From positions 2,881,001 through 2,945,000 of the forward strand of contig NZ_CP015109.1 of NCBI RefSeq assembly GCF_002082015.1: a stretch of DNA of 64,000 bases, written 5' to 3'. The stretch comes from Sporosarcina ureae. Lineage in GTDB: Bacteria > Bacillota > Bacilli > Bacillales_A > Planococcaceae. Positions 54,191 through 63,501 of this stretch are shown here, in pieces. A model generated the notes under the pieces. It was not told where the DNA came from. It worked only from the letters and a program-made list of their open reading frames with translations, and made no database searches. Each line of letters begins with the position of its first letter. Position 1 is the stretch's first letter. The translations under genes and the position numbers were made by a program.

Positions 54191-57100
54191 ATGAAGATTA
54201 GTAGCTTTTCGGTCAAACGTCCCGTATTTACGTTAGTCACTATGTTTCTCGTCATTATTTTGGGTGCAGTATCCTTCTTTAAAATCCCTGTTACATTGAT
54301 CCCTGACTTAAATCCGCCTGTAGCGGTGGTAGTCACAAATTATCCGGGGGCTTCACCGACAGAAGTGAGCGAGAAAATTACTAAGCCGTTAGAAGAAAGT
54401 TTATCGACAGCTCCTGGCCTAAAGTCGATGCAATCTTCTTCTCAAGAAGGAGCCAACTTAGTATTTCTACAATTTGATTGGGATTCTTCGATTGATGATG
54501 TCCAAATGGATATTCTCCAACGGATTGATCAAGTAGAAGTGCCCGATGGTGCTAATAAACCACGTTTCATGAAATTTGACCCTTCTCAATTTCCGGTCAT
54601 CCAACTATCTTTACGTTCCGTCGATAAAGATACAGATATACGAAAAATCGCAGAAGAGCTGGAGAAAGAATTACGCCGTATTGAAGGTGTAGCCAGTGTA
54701 AATGTGTCAGGTAAAATCATTGAAGATGTTCAAGTTATTTTAGATCCAGACAAATTAAAAGGATTTGGTTTAGCACAATCAGACGTCGTGCAGGCAATAC
54801 AAGCTAGTAATGTATCTATGCCAGGTGATCCGATTGACACGAATGATGGTAGAAAGTTAACTACAAGAATCTTAAGTACAGTTCAGAATATCTCGGATGT
54901 TCGTAGTATCCAAATAGGTGCCAATCCGCAGACTGGTGACAAAATCAAAGTCTCAGACGTAGCAGATGTAGCACTGTTGGAGCCGAAAGTACAAACAGAA
55001 ACACGAGCCAATGACGAGCAGGCTGTATTATTGTCTGTACTTCAAGAGTCAGGAGCCAACACTGCGACTGTCTCTAAAGAGTTTAAAAAGTCATTGGATA
55101 AGTTATTGGAGGAAGAGGCATACCAAGATATTGAATCGGATGTTATTTTTGACCAAGGCGACTATGTACAGCTGGCAATTGGGAATATCGGTCAGTCATT
55201 AATTCTCGGTGGCTTGTTCGCAATGCTTGTGTTATTTGTCTTCTTACGTGGAATTAAGAGTCCAATCATCATTGGCGTAGCGATTCCGTACTCGGTTATT
55301 GTGACATTTGTCCTTATGTATTTCGCGGACTTCTCATTGAATATTATGACACTCGGTGCACTTGCACTAGGTATTGGTATGTTAGTCGATAATGCGATAG
55401 TCGTTATAGAGAATATTGAGCGACATTTAGCCATGGGGAAAACGCCAACTGAAGCAGCAAAAGATGGTTCAAAGGAAGTAGGCGGCGCTATAACTGCGTC
55501 TACGTTAACTACTCTGGCTGTATTTGTACCGGTAATCTTCATTACGGGGATCATTGGTCAAATCTTCACGGAGTTCGCATTAACGATTTCATTCAGTTTA
55601 TTTGCATCGTTAGTCGTTGCATTGACTGTTGTGCCGATGCTGGCAAGTCGTTTGTTGAAGACGCCAACTGAAGAAACTCTTGAGAAAAAGAGCCATGTGA
55701 AGAAAAATCAGAGATTCGAAAAATCTGTTAAATGGGCATTAGGGCATCGTTTACTCGTGTTACTACTAACGACTGTTTTATTGGCAGGAAGCGCATTCGG
55801 AATTTTAAAAGTAGGAACGGAATTCTTACCTGCTACGGATGAAGGGGCTTTCAGTATTAATGTTGCGTTACCAAATGGCGCTTCACTTGATGCGACAGAC
55901 GACGTAGTAAAGCGAATAGAAGAAGAAATGAAGAAGCAAGACGACGTAGAAGTGTACGTCAGTTTAGTCGGTGGAACACAACAAAGCATGGCACAAGGCG
56001 GATCAGAAAGTAATATGGCGGAAGTGTATGTGAAGCTAATTCCACTCGATGAACGCGATCGCTCTGTCTTTGAATTTGTAGACAAAGTACAGCCAATCGT
56101 CGAGCAGGAAATCGGTGATGATGCAGAAATTAGCTTCAATTTGCAAACCGCTGCTGGATCAAGTCCAAATACATTATCATTCTCCCTTAATGATACAAAT
56201 GAAGAACGTTTAGGTAATGCAGTATCTAAGTTAGATAAGAAGTTACGTGAGCTGGATACCGTGACAGATGTTGAAAATGATTTAGTAGATACAGTAGAAG
56301 AAATAAAAATTGAAGTGGATCGTGAAAAAGCTTCAGATGTCGGATTGGCGCCGTATCAAATCGCGCAAACGGTTAGTGACGTTACGCGAGGTGTCTTTGC
56401 TTCACAAATCGTCTTTGAGAAAACTGGCGAAGTAGTGGGAGTAAACGTAGGGTACGATGAGCGTTTCCGCAATAGTATAGATAAGCTAAAGGAATTGGAA
56501 TTAAAAACACCGCTAGACACGTTTGTTAAGTTGAAGGATATAGCGAGTGTTGAAATCGCAGAAGGTCCTGCAGCCATTGTGCGTGTAGACCAAGCACATT
56601 CCATCGCCTTTACGGTGAAATATCTATCCAGTGAATCATTGGGGGATATGACGAAAAAGGTAAATGATATTGTGGATGATCTGGATCTACCTAGCGAAGT
56701 GGAACTTTCATACGGTGGAGATCGTGAGTTATTTGAAAGTGCGATTAACGATATGCTGTTAGCGATTGTATTGGCAGTAGTCTTAGTATATATCGTAATG
56801 GCTGCACAGTTCGAATCGTTCAAATATCCATTCGTTATTATGTTCTCGGTACCTCTTATGCTAATTGGTGTTTCACTGGGATTGGTCTTTACGAACACAC
56901 CGGTCAGTGTAACGGCAGTCATCGGTCTTCTCATATTAGTGGGAATAGTCGTCAACAACGGGATTGTATTGGTTGATTATATTAATCAACGTAAAGAAGC
57001 AGGACTCAGCTCGTACGATGCGATTATATCCTCTGTACGCGACCGTGTTCGTCCTATCTTGATGACGGCCCTGACGACTATTTTAGGCTTACTACCGCTA

Positions 57101-57361
57101 GCTCTAGGACTCGGTGAAGGTTCTGAGTTGAACCAGCCGATGGGTATTGCAGTAATTGGTGGATTAATCAGTTCAACATTCCTGACGTTGTATATTGTGC
57201 CGATCATTTACAGTTTATTAGATCGTGACACACGCAGAGGTATGAATACGCCAAAAAAAGCACGACCCGTAACGGAAGAAGATCAACCCGTCACGGTAAC
57301 TGAAACGGTCACCGTGACCGAGACAGTAACGGAAACTGTCACTGTAAGAGAAACCAAGTAA
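54191..57361 (+). CDS. RND family efflux transporter (SwrC/AcrB-like)
   Basis: 1056 residues with twelve membrane helices and two large extracytoplasmic loops. SFSVKRPVFTLVTMF opens the first helix. NYPGASPTEVSEKI begins the pore domain. The proton relay Asp pair lies in GMLVDNAIVVIEN (TM4). VSVTAVIGLLILVGIVVNNGIVLVDYIN is TM10-11. In B. subtilis SwrC exports surfactin and other amphiphiles and needs no outer-membrane partner. The last ~25 residues are an unusual Thr-Val-Thr-Glu repeat tail. ATG 54191 follows GAGAGGAATAG. It is monocistronic with a strong terminator. Confidence 0.9.
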   Translation: MKISSFSVKRPVFTLVTMFLVIILGAVSFFKIPVTLIPDLNPPVAVVVTNYPGASPTEVSEKITKPLEESLSTAPGLKSMQSSSQEGANLVFLQFDWDSSIDDVQMDILQRIDQVEVPDGANKPRFMKFDPSQFPVIQLSLRSVDKDTDIRKIAEELEKELRRIEGVASVNVSGKIIEDVQVILDPDKLKGFGLAQSDVVQAIQASNVSMPGDPIDTNDGRKLTTRILSTVQNISDVRSIQIGANPQTGDKIKVSDVADVALLEPKVQTETRANDEQAVLLSVLQESGANTATVSKEFKKSLDKLLEEEAYQDIESDVIFDQGDYVQLAIGNIGQSLILGGLFAMLVLFVFLRGIKSPIIIGVAIPYSVIVTFVLMYFADFSLNIMTLGALALGIGMLVDNAIVVIENIERHLAMGKTPTEAAKDGSKEVGGAITASTLTTLAVFVPVIFITGIIGQIFTEFALTISFSLFASLVVALTVVPMLASRLLKTPTEETLEKKSHVKKNQRFEKSVKWALGHRLLVLLLTTVLLAGSAFGILKVGTEFLPATDEGAFSINVALPNGASLDATDDVVKRIEEEMKKQDDVEVYVSLVGGTQQSMAQGGSESNMAEVYVKLIPLDERDRSVFEFVDKVQPIVEQEIGDDAEISFNLQTAAGSSPNTLSFSLNDTNEERLGNAVSKLDKKLRELDTVTDVENDLVDTVEEIKIEVDREKASDVGLAPYQIAQTVSDVTRGVFASQIVFEKTGEVVGVNVGYDERFRNSIDKLKELELKTPLDTFVKLKDIASVEIAEGPAAIVRVDQAHSIAFTVKYLSSESLGDMTKKVNDIVDDLDLPSEVELSYGGDRELFESAINDMLLAIVLAVVLVYIVMAAQFESFKYPFVIMFSVPLMLIGVSLGLVFTNTPVSVTAVIGLLILVGIVVNNGIVLVDYINQRKEAGLSSYDAIISSVRDRVRPILMTALTTILGLLPLALGLGEGSELNQPMGIAVIGGLISSTFLTLYIVPIIYSLLDRDTRRGMNTPKKARPVTEEDQPVTVTETVTVTETVTETVTVRETK

Positions 57362-57365
57362 TTCA

Positions 57366-57406
57366 AAAAGCCGGCAAATGGGATTTTCCCTTTTCCGGCT
57401 TTTTTA
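57366..57406 (+). terminator. Terminator after the RND gene
   Basis: AAAAGCCGG...CCGGCTTTTTTA, with further pairing of GGGA/TCCC inside. Confidence 0.85.
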
Positions 57407-57621
57407 TAGGATGTTGAATAAGTTACACAAAAGAATAATATAGTAGGACTAGTAATGTATACGCCAGTGAGTTGAATGCTAATGCGCTTGTTTTTATGTC
57501 GTCAAACATCTGTACTTTTAATTTAATAGCACTATGGGCATCTCCTAAATCATTTGCAAATCAAAGTTATCATGTTATAATACTTTAAAAGTATCCGATA
57601 TCTTAATAACTTTTGACGCAA

Positions 57622-57768
57622 TGTCAAAGGGGAGTAGCTATAGGGAAACCTATTTCATAATCGTCAATACGTGACTGCCTCGACGGTCATCGGTTATGAT
57701 AGCTGGATTTTGAACGTGAAATTCCGACTTAGCGAGACCTTTGCCTAATTATTAGGTGAGGGTCTTTT
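57622..57768 (+). promoter_or_regulatory. yybP-ykoY (Mn2+) riboswitch
   Basis: Conserved 5' block TCAAAGGGGAGTAGCTA (from about 57624) and 3' block GCGAGACCTTTGCC (57732-57745) define the aptamer. Its 3' strand is shared with a terminator, GACCTTTGCCTAAT/ATTAGGTGAGGGTC plus a T-run (57736-57768). Mn2+ binding would therefore prevent termination and switch on the TerC gene 27 bp downstream. The 57407-57600 stretch before it is AT-rich with no gene. Confidence 0.9.
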
Positions 57769-57794
57769 TATTTTGTAGAAAACAAGGAGGAATT

Positions 57795-58562
57795 ATGTTG
57801 GATCCGATTTTATTAGAATATGCATGGGTACTCTTAGTATTAATCGTACTCGAAGGCCTATTAGCAACAGACAACGCCGTAGTAATGGCAGTAATGGTCA
57901 AACACTTACCGAAACTCCAACAAAAGAAAGCTTTATTTTATGGTTTACTAGGGGCATTCGTCTTTAGATTTACTGCATTATTTATGATTACATTTTTAGT
58001 GAAGTTCTGGGAGATACAAGCCATCGGCGCTATTTACTTGTTGTTCATATCGGGTAAAAATATATACGACAAAATTACCCATAAGCCGGAGGGGCATCCA
58101 AATCAAAAGCCGAAAAAACAATCAGGTTTCTGGATGACCGTGTTGAAAGTGGAACTTGCAGATATCGCGTTCGCATTGGACTCTATGCTCGCGGCTGTTG
58201 CGCTTGCGGTAACGTTGCCAGAGTTAGGTAACTTCCACGTTGGTGGCATTAACGGAGGACAGTTCGTAGTCATGTTGTTGGGTGGTATGATTGGTTTAAT
58301 CATGATTCGTTTTGCGGCGAAACAATTCGTAGTTATGCTGGAAAAGTATCCTACATTGGAAACAGCAGCATTCTTAATTGTAGGTTGGGTTGGTGTTAAG
58401 TTAGTCGTCCTAACTCTTGCGCATCCTGAGCTACTCATCATTCCTGAAGCATTCCCGCATTCGACATTGTGGAAAATGACGTTCTGGACTGTGTTATTAG
58501 TCTTGGCAGTAGGCGGATATCTACTGGCCGTCGCAAAATCTAAGGTGAAAGCTAATAAATAA
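57795..58562 (+). CDS. ykoY: TerC family membrane protein (YkoY/MeeY-like Mn exporter)
   Basis: 255 residues with about seven membrane helices. EGLLATDNAVVMAVMVKHLP (TM1) and VELADIAFALDSMLAAVAL (TM4) carry the paired acidic residues of the TerC metal site. B. subtilis YkoY/YceF-type TerC proteins supply Mn2+ to secreted enzymes and are induced through the same riboswitch class. ATG 57795 follows AAGGAGGAA. The leader riboswitch and the family agree well, so Mn2+ handling is a firm inference. Confidence 0.93.
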   Translation: MLDPILLEYAWVLLVLIVLEGLLATDNAVVMAVMVKHLPKLQQKKALFYGLLGAFVFRFTALFMITFLVKFWEIQAIGAIYLLFISGKNIYDKITHKPEGHPNQKPKKQSGFWMTVLKVELADIAFALDSMLAAVALAVTLPELGNFHVGGINGGQFVVMLLGGMIGLIMIRFAAKQFVVMLEKYPTLETAAFLIVGWVGVKLVVLTLAHPELLIIPEAFPHSTLWKMTFWTVLLVLAVGGYLLAVAKSKVKANK

Positions 58563-58567
58563 TACGA

Positions 58568-58607
58568 AAACAGTCTCTTCCAAGTATGTTGGAGAGACTG
58601 TTTTTTA
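58568..58607 (+). terminator. Terminator after ykoY
   Basis: AACAGTCTCTTCCA...TGGAGAGACTGTT stem with a T-run. Confidence 0.9.
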
Positions 58608-58722
58608 TCTGTAGTTTAGAATGATGTAAAGAGTGTAAAGTTCTGTATATAGCTATCTTTTCATCAGGGGATTTGATAAAGTAGGAAAATGAAGTTTCCG
58701 TTATGAAAGGAATTTGAAAAAG

Positions 58723-60072
58723 ATGAGGCTTTCCAGGGAAGTTTTTCATAAGTTTACGCCAGCACAGATTATCGCTTTCTACTACTTTTTGGCGATTGCA
58801 TCCTCTTTTCTTTTACTGAACTTGCCAGGTGTATATAAACCAGGTGTGAAAGTGGCCATTATAGATAGCTTGTTTACCGCAGTGAGCGCAGTGAGCGTAA
58901 CAGGATTGACGCCTATTAGTATCGGGGAAACGTACTCCGTATTCGGCCTTTGCATGATCATGCTCGTGCTTCAGCTCGGTGGTATCGGCATCATGTCATT
59001 AGGAACTTTTTTCTGGCTACTTGTAAAGAAGAAAATCGGCATGAGAGAGCGGCAATTGATTATGATTGACACCAATCAGTACACATTACAAGGCGTCGTT
59101 CAATTAATTCGTCAAATCATTCAATTGATCGTAGCCATTGAGATTATTGGTGGCGGTATTTTAACACTATATATTTATCGTTTTTATAATTCATTTAGTG
59201 AAGCGTTGTTGAACGGTATGTTCATGGCGGTGTCTGCCACTACGAATGCGGGGTTTGATATTACCGGTTCATCGATGATGCCTTATCATGATGATTATTT
59301 CGTGCAACTGATATTGATGATCTTGATTATTTTAGGTGCTATTGGATTTCCCGTCCTAATCGAAGTGAAGAGCTTCTTTTCGAAAAAAGTACCCCATTTT
59401 CGCTTTTCACTTTTTACGAAGATTACGACGTCGACATTCGGTGTTTTATTACTAGTGGGTACATTAACTATTTGGTTGTTAGAATCATTCAATTCATTTA
59501 AAGGAATGAGTTGGCACCAACAATTTTTCACCGCATTATTCCATTCGGTTTCTGCGCGCTCTGCAGGTCTTGTGACATACGACGTGACGCAATTCAGTGA
59601 AGCAACAGATATTTTTGTTAGTGCGCTTATGTTCATTGGTGCTTCGCCAAGTTCTGTAGGCGGAGGGATCCGTACGACAACATTTGCCATTGCGTTATTA
59701 TTTCTCATTAACTTTGCAAAGGGGAATGACGTCATACACATTTTTAAACGCCAAATTAAATTGATTGACGTATTCCGTTCGTATGCAGTTATTCTTGTCG
59801 CGTGTTTTATGGTGTTGGCGGCATTACTATTACTGTTACTTACAGAGCCTGGGATTCCTGTTATTCCATTGCTATTTGAAATCACATCAGCTTTCGGAAC
59901 GTGTGGTATGTCACTTGGTATTACAGGGGATTTATCAGTGTTCGGTAAGTTGATTATTATGGTACTGATGTTCATTGGACGAGTAGGGTTGATATCGTTC
60001 ATTTATACAATCGGTGGCAAATCGAATAAAACACCGTATCATTATCCAAAAGAGCGTGTCATTATCGGTTAA
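58723..60072 (+). CDS. K+ transporter subunit, KtrB/KtrD type (TrkH family)
   Basis: 449-residue K+/Na+-driven potassium channel with four membrane-pore-membrane repeats. Filter segments include VSVTGLTPI near 66, SATTNAGFDITG near 170, SARSAGLVTYD near 280 and FGTCGMSLGITG near 400, with the gating loop in TM6. No regulatory ktrA or ktrC (RCK) gene is adjacent, as with B. subtilis ktrD. ATG 58723 lies 11 nt after AAAGGA; TTG 58714 is very close to that signal. No c-di-AMP riboswitch is seen in the short leader. Confidence 0.9.
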   Translation: MRLSREVFHKFTPAQIIAFYYFLAIASSFLLLNLPGVYKPGVKVAIIDSLFTAVSAVSVTGLTPISIGETYSVFGLCMIMLVLQLGGIGIMSLGTFFWLLVKKKIGMRERQLIMIDTNQYTLQGVVQLIRQIIQLIVAIEIIGGGILTLYIYRFYNSFSEALLNGMFMAVSATTNAGFDITGSSMMPYHDDYFVQLILMILIILGAIGFPVLIEVKSFFSKKVPHFRFSLFTKITTSTFGVLLLVGTLTIWLLESFNSFKGMSWHQQFFTALFHSVSARSAGLVTYDVTQFSEATDIFVSALMFIGASPSSVGGGIRTTTFAIALLFLINFAKGNDVIHIFKRQIKLIDVFRSYAVILVACFMVLAALLLLLLTEPGIPVIPLLFEITSAFGTCGMSLGITGDLSVFGKLIIMVLMFIGRVGLISFIYTIGGKSNKTPYHYPKERVIIG

Positions 60073-60080
60073 GTCGAAAT

Positions 60081-60120
60081 AAAAACCGCAGCAAGCGAAT
60101 TTTCGCGTGCTGCGGTTTTA
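60081..60120. terminator. Bidirectional terminator between ktrB and the radical SAM gene
   Basis: AAAAACCGCAGCA-GCGA/CGC-TGCTGCGGTTTTA, near-perfect with A/T tracts on both sides. It abuts the minus-strand stop codon. Confidence 0.9.
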
Positions 60121-61875
60121 TTATGGAGAGACAGTTTCCAGTACTTGTTCGGGCAAATGGTAGTGCTGTGCTTTTTCACCTGGAGTGTATTGTACAATAA
60201 GATACCCAGGATTTTTTATGACAGAAAGATCTTCTTTCAATTGAGCAGAGGTTTTCGTAACGAAAACTTGCTTCCGGATAGTTCGTTCCGTATAACCAGT
60301 CGACTCAAATGAATCACCGAGCAAGTGTGGAGAACGTAAAATGGTCTGATAAACTTCTTTTAGCTGTTCTTCTGTTACTACAGTATTCCACCAGATCTTT
60401 CTAGGTAAGAACTTTTGGTGAAGTAAATAATCCATCTTCAATAGACTAACTGCAATAGACGTATCAATTTTCAATACTTCTTCTAGGAAACGTTCCAAGC
60501 GAGTGAATAAGTCTTCGAACTGATGACCGATTCGTGACCAGCCTTGTTTTTCCCAAAAATCTCCGAACAGTTGGAAGAAGTCAAAAGGTGTATCGACCAA
60601 TTCCGTTACGATATATTCCATAGAGTGTATAAATCGACCTGAATTCCAATATTTTTCGAGAATGTCTTCTGTTTGTTTGATCTTTAGCATATCATCAAAG
60701 GACAGGACGTTATTTGATACAATTTCATAAGGAGCGGTGTCGATGTAACGATACCCATATTGTTCTGCTTGGATACGTAAACCAGTACCGCGCAGTAGTT
60801 TCAAAAAGCCTAATTGTAATTCTTCAGGTCGTAAAGCAAACACTTCATTAAACGTGTCACGGAAAGACGCATAATCTTCTTCGGGTAGTCCGGCAATTAA
60901 GTCAAGATGCTGATCAATTTTTCCGCCTTCTTTAACCATCGTGACCGTGCGAGATAATTTAGTGAAATTTTGTCTTCTCTTAACTAGTTCATTTGTTAAA
61001 TCATTAGTAGATTGAACCCCGATTTCAAATCGGAACAGGCCCTTCGGTGCATTTTCGTTTAAAAACTGGATCACTTCTGGTCGCATGATATCGCCAGTTA
61101 TTTCAAACTGAAATACAGTGCCGGGTAGGTGTTCATCTATAAGAAACTGAAACATTTCCATCGCATAACTTCTACTAATATTGAAGGTGCGATCGACAAA
61201 TTTAATGGTCTTAGCACCGTTCTGCATTAAATAGCGAATGTCTTCTTTTATTGCGTCTCGATTGAAGTATCGAACACCGACTTCTATTGAAGAAAGGCAG
61301 AATTGACAAGAGAATGGACAGCCGCGGCTTGTTTCAATGTACATGACACGATTTGACAGATGTGCAATATCCTCTGGGAAACGAAAAGGGGAAGGCAGTT
61401 CACGTAGATCCAATTTAGGACCTGGAGCTGTGATCTTCAACTTTCCGTCTGTTCGATAGGCAATACCTTGTACAGAGGAGAGATCTGATTGTCCATCTAC
61501 TGCTTGAAGTATATCTTTAAAGGTTTTTTCGCCTTCACCTATCGCGATAATATCGATTTCCGGAACCCTTTCTAACCATTGGTCATAATCGTATGTCACT
61601 TCAGGCCCACCACAGACTATAACGGTTTTAGGGCTTGTTAGTTTTAGCAGACGAATCACTTTTATAGTTTCTTCTATATTCCAGATATACACGCTGAAGC
61701 CAACGACGTCTGGTGTATGTTGATACAGCTCTGAAACGATAGAAAGTGTAGGATCGTGAATGGTGAATTCCGCTAGCTCACAATGAAATTCTGGTGCTGC
61801 ATACGCCTTTAAATAACGTATTGCGATATTCGTGTGTATATATTTAGCATTCAAAGTAGATAAGACAATATTCAT
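60121..61875 (-). CDS. B12-binding domain radical SAM protein (DUF4080)
   Basis: 584 residues in three parts. An N-terminal cobalamin-binding-like Rossmann domain (1-135; VVGFSVYIWNIEETI, VIVCGGPEVTYD) is followed by a radical-SAM barrel with Cys186, Cys190 and Cys193 (SRGCPFSCQFC) for the 4Fe-4S/AdoMet cluster, and a C-terminal DUF4080 domain (about 380-584). Class B radical SAM enzymes methylate unactivated carbons or make rings. This widespread Bacillales member has no assigned substrate. The B12 His motif DxHxxG is not evident, so cobalamin may bind base-off without it. ATG 61875 follows TAGGAG. It stands alone. Confidence 0.9.
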   Translation of the reverse strand: MNIVLSTLNAKYIHTNIAIRYLKAYAAPEFHCELAEFTIHDPTLSIVSELYQHTPDVVGFSVYIWNIEETIKVIRLLKLTSPKTVIVCGGPEVTYDYDQWLERVPEIDIIAIGEGEKTFKDILQAVDGQSDLSSVQGIAYRTDGKLKITAPGPKLDLRELPSPFRFPEDIAHLSNRVMYIETSRGCPFSCQFCLSSIEVGVRYFNRDAIKEDIRYLMQNGAKTIKFVDRTFNISRSYAMEMFQFLIDEHLPGTVFQFEITGDIMRPEVIQFLNENAPKGLFRFEIGVQSTNDLTNELVKRRQNFTKLSRTVTMVKEGGKIDQHLDLIAGLPEEDYASFRDTFNEVFALRPEELQLGFLKLLRGTGLRIQAEQYGYRYIDTAPYEIVSNNVLSFDDMLKIKQTEDILEKYWNSGRFIHSMEYIVTELVDTPFDFFQLFGDFWEKQGWSRIGHQFEDLFTRLERFLEEVLKIDTSIAVSLLKMDYLLHQKFLPRKIWWNTVVTEEQLKEVYQTILRSPHLLGDSFESTGYTERTIRKQVFVTKTSAQLKEDLSVIKNPGYLIVQYTPGEKAQHYHLPEQVLETVSP

Positions 61876-62058
61876 AGTAAAACTCCTAATCTTAAAATAA
61901 AATAAATAATTGGAAAAACAAAAGCGGACTATAGTCCTATGTGAACAAGAGCGTCAATATGGCATAATAAGAATCACTCAGAAATTATTTACAAAGTTTG
62001 TAATGCTATACAAGTGCATAATAGATAGGTGCAATTGAGTTGAGGGGGTACTGCCACA

Positions 62059-63441
62059 GTGTTGAAAACACTAAATATCAATCGTTATCTAGAAAGTTCA
62101 CTTTTTAAAATCGTCTTAGATGAAGATGGCGATATTCTTGATATGACAGAAGCTGTTAAATTACTAATGCCTAAAAACTTTATACCGCATCATATATCTG
62201 AATTATTTGATCAAAGCTTGTTGGAACAAATAGAGAAACGTTTACTTCTGTTAAAAGAAGAAACGATAGCTGATCAAAATGTATTGACTGGTCATCTAGA
62301 TGTGCAGAATAAAAAACCTGAGCCTTGTTATATTATATACCAGCAATATAGCGGTAGGGCGATTTTAACAATAAAAATTGGTGAACAAAATGATAAACTG
62401 AATCAACTTTATGAAAGTGCCTATGTAAAGGCGATTATGCCAATGGCATTAGTGAATGAATCGGGTTATATCATTTCGGCGAATGATTTATTCTCGGAGA
62501 TATTTCCTTACCAACCTTCAAGTGAACTTTTACATCTACAAGATATTTTTAATTTAATGACGCCAATTTCTCCGTTTACTTTTGAAGAATATATCTTAAA
62601 AGCACTAACACAGGAATCTTCGACAGTGAAGATGTCTTACACATCTAAAGGAATACAGCGCTACCAAGAGGTTATTTTGATGTTGGACTGTAAAACACAA
62701 ATGTTTATCCTGCGGTTTGTAGACATTACTGAACAAGAACGCCTATTTGAGCAACTGGCGCACTCCGATCAATTATGCACGACTGGGGAAATTGCCGCAA
62801 GTATTGCACATGAAGTACGTAATCCGATGACGACATTACAAGGGTTTCTCCAACTTCTGGAACACGAAGTAACGGGTAATGCAAAAATGTATGTCAGTGT
62901 TATTCAAGACGAAGTCAAGCGCATGAACGAGATATTGAATGAAATGTTAGTCCTATCAAAACCAGCAGTTGACGAAATCACTATATTTTCGTTATCTGTT
63001 TTAGTAGAAGAAGTACTAATATTGCTCCGTCCTAAAGCGTTATTGGATCAAATTCATTTAGTGAATGAATTTAATGCCAAGGGATCTTTACTAATTCAAG
63101 CAAATCCCAGTCGTATTAAACAGGTATTTATAAATTTGATTAAGAATGCAATGGAAGCTATGGAGGCAAATGATACATTGTCTATCATAATAAGCGAAGG
63201 GGATCGGCAAAATGTGGATATCTTTATATCCGATACGGGGGCTGGAATAGGAGAAGAAATGCTTGAAACTATTTTCTTGCCATTTGTGACAGACAAACCA
63301 GACGGAACTGGTTTAGGACTTCCATTCGTTAAAAAAACCGTTCAAGAACATGGAGGAACTATATCCGTTACTAGTGAAATGGGGAAAGGAACGGTCTTCC
63401 ATTTATCATTTCCTCTAATTCCTGTAATATCATCGAAATGA
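62059..63441 (+). CDS. PAS-domain sensor histidine kinase, sporulation-kinase type
   Basis: 460 residues, no membrane span. Two PAS-like sensor regions (about 10-105 and 120-228), then HisKA with phospho-His251 (AHEVRNPMTTLQGFLQLL), the HATPase N-box (QVFINLIKNAMEAM), G1 (DTGAGIGEEM) and G2 (DGTGLGLPFVKKTVQEHGG). The cytosolic PAS-HisKA layout and the HisKA sequence resemble KinA/KinE orphan kinases that feed Spo0F. There is no response regulator beside it. GTG 62059 follows TTGAGGGGG. A degraded relative lies at 49913-50638. Confidence 0.9.
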   Translation: MLKTLNINRYLESSLFKIVLDEDGDILDMTEAVKLLMPKNFIPHHISELFDQSLLEQIEKRLLLLKEETIADQNVLTGHLDVQNKKPEPCYIIYQQYSGRAILTIKIGEQNDKLNQLYESAYVKAIMPMALVNESGYIISANDLFSEIFPYQPSSELLHLQDIFNLMTPISPFTFEEYILKALTQESSTVKMSYTSKGIQRYQEVILMLDCKTQMFILRFVDITEQERLFEQLAHSDQLCTTGEIAASIAHEVRNPMTTLQGFLQLLEHEVTGNAKMYVSVIQDEVKRMNEILNEMLVLSKPAVDEITIFSLSVLVEEVLILLRPKALLDQIHLVNEFNAKGSLLIQANPSRIKQVFINLIKNAMEAMEANDTLSIIISEGDRQNVDIFISDTGAGIGEEMLETIFLPFVTDKPDGTGLGLPFVKKTVQEHGGTISVTSEMGKGTVFHLSFPLIPVISSK

Positions 63442-63459
63442 CGGAGAGTTCAACTAATA

Positions 63460-63489
63460 AAAGGCCGATCCAAAGGGATCGGCCTTTTT
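63460..63489. terminator. Bidirectional terminator
   Basis: AAAGGCCGATCC-AAAG-GGATCGGCCTTTTT, a perfect 12-bp stem shared by the kinase and the convergent gene. Confidence 0.93.
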
Positions 63490-63501
63490 GCATTGGCAAT
63501 A

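Noticed and set aside
58608..58722. c-di-AMP (ydaO) riboswitch before the ktrB-like gene
   Set aside because: Only 115 bp separate it from the previous terminator, and none of the conserved ydaO blocks is visible.
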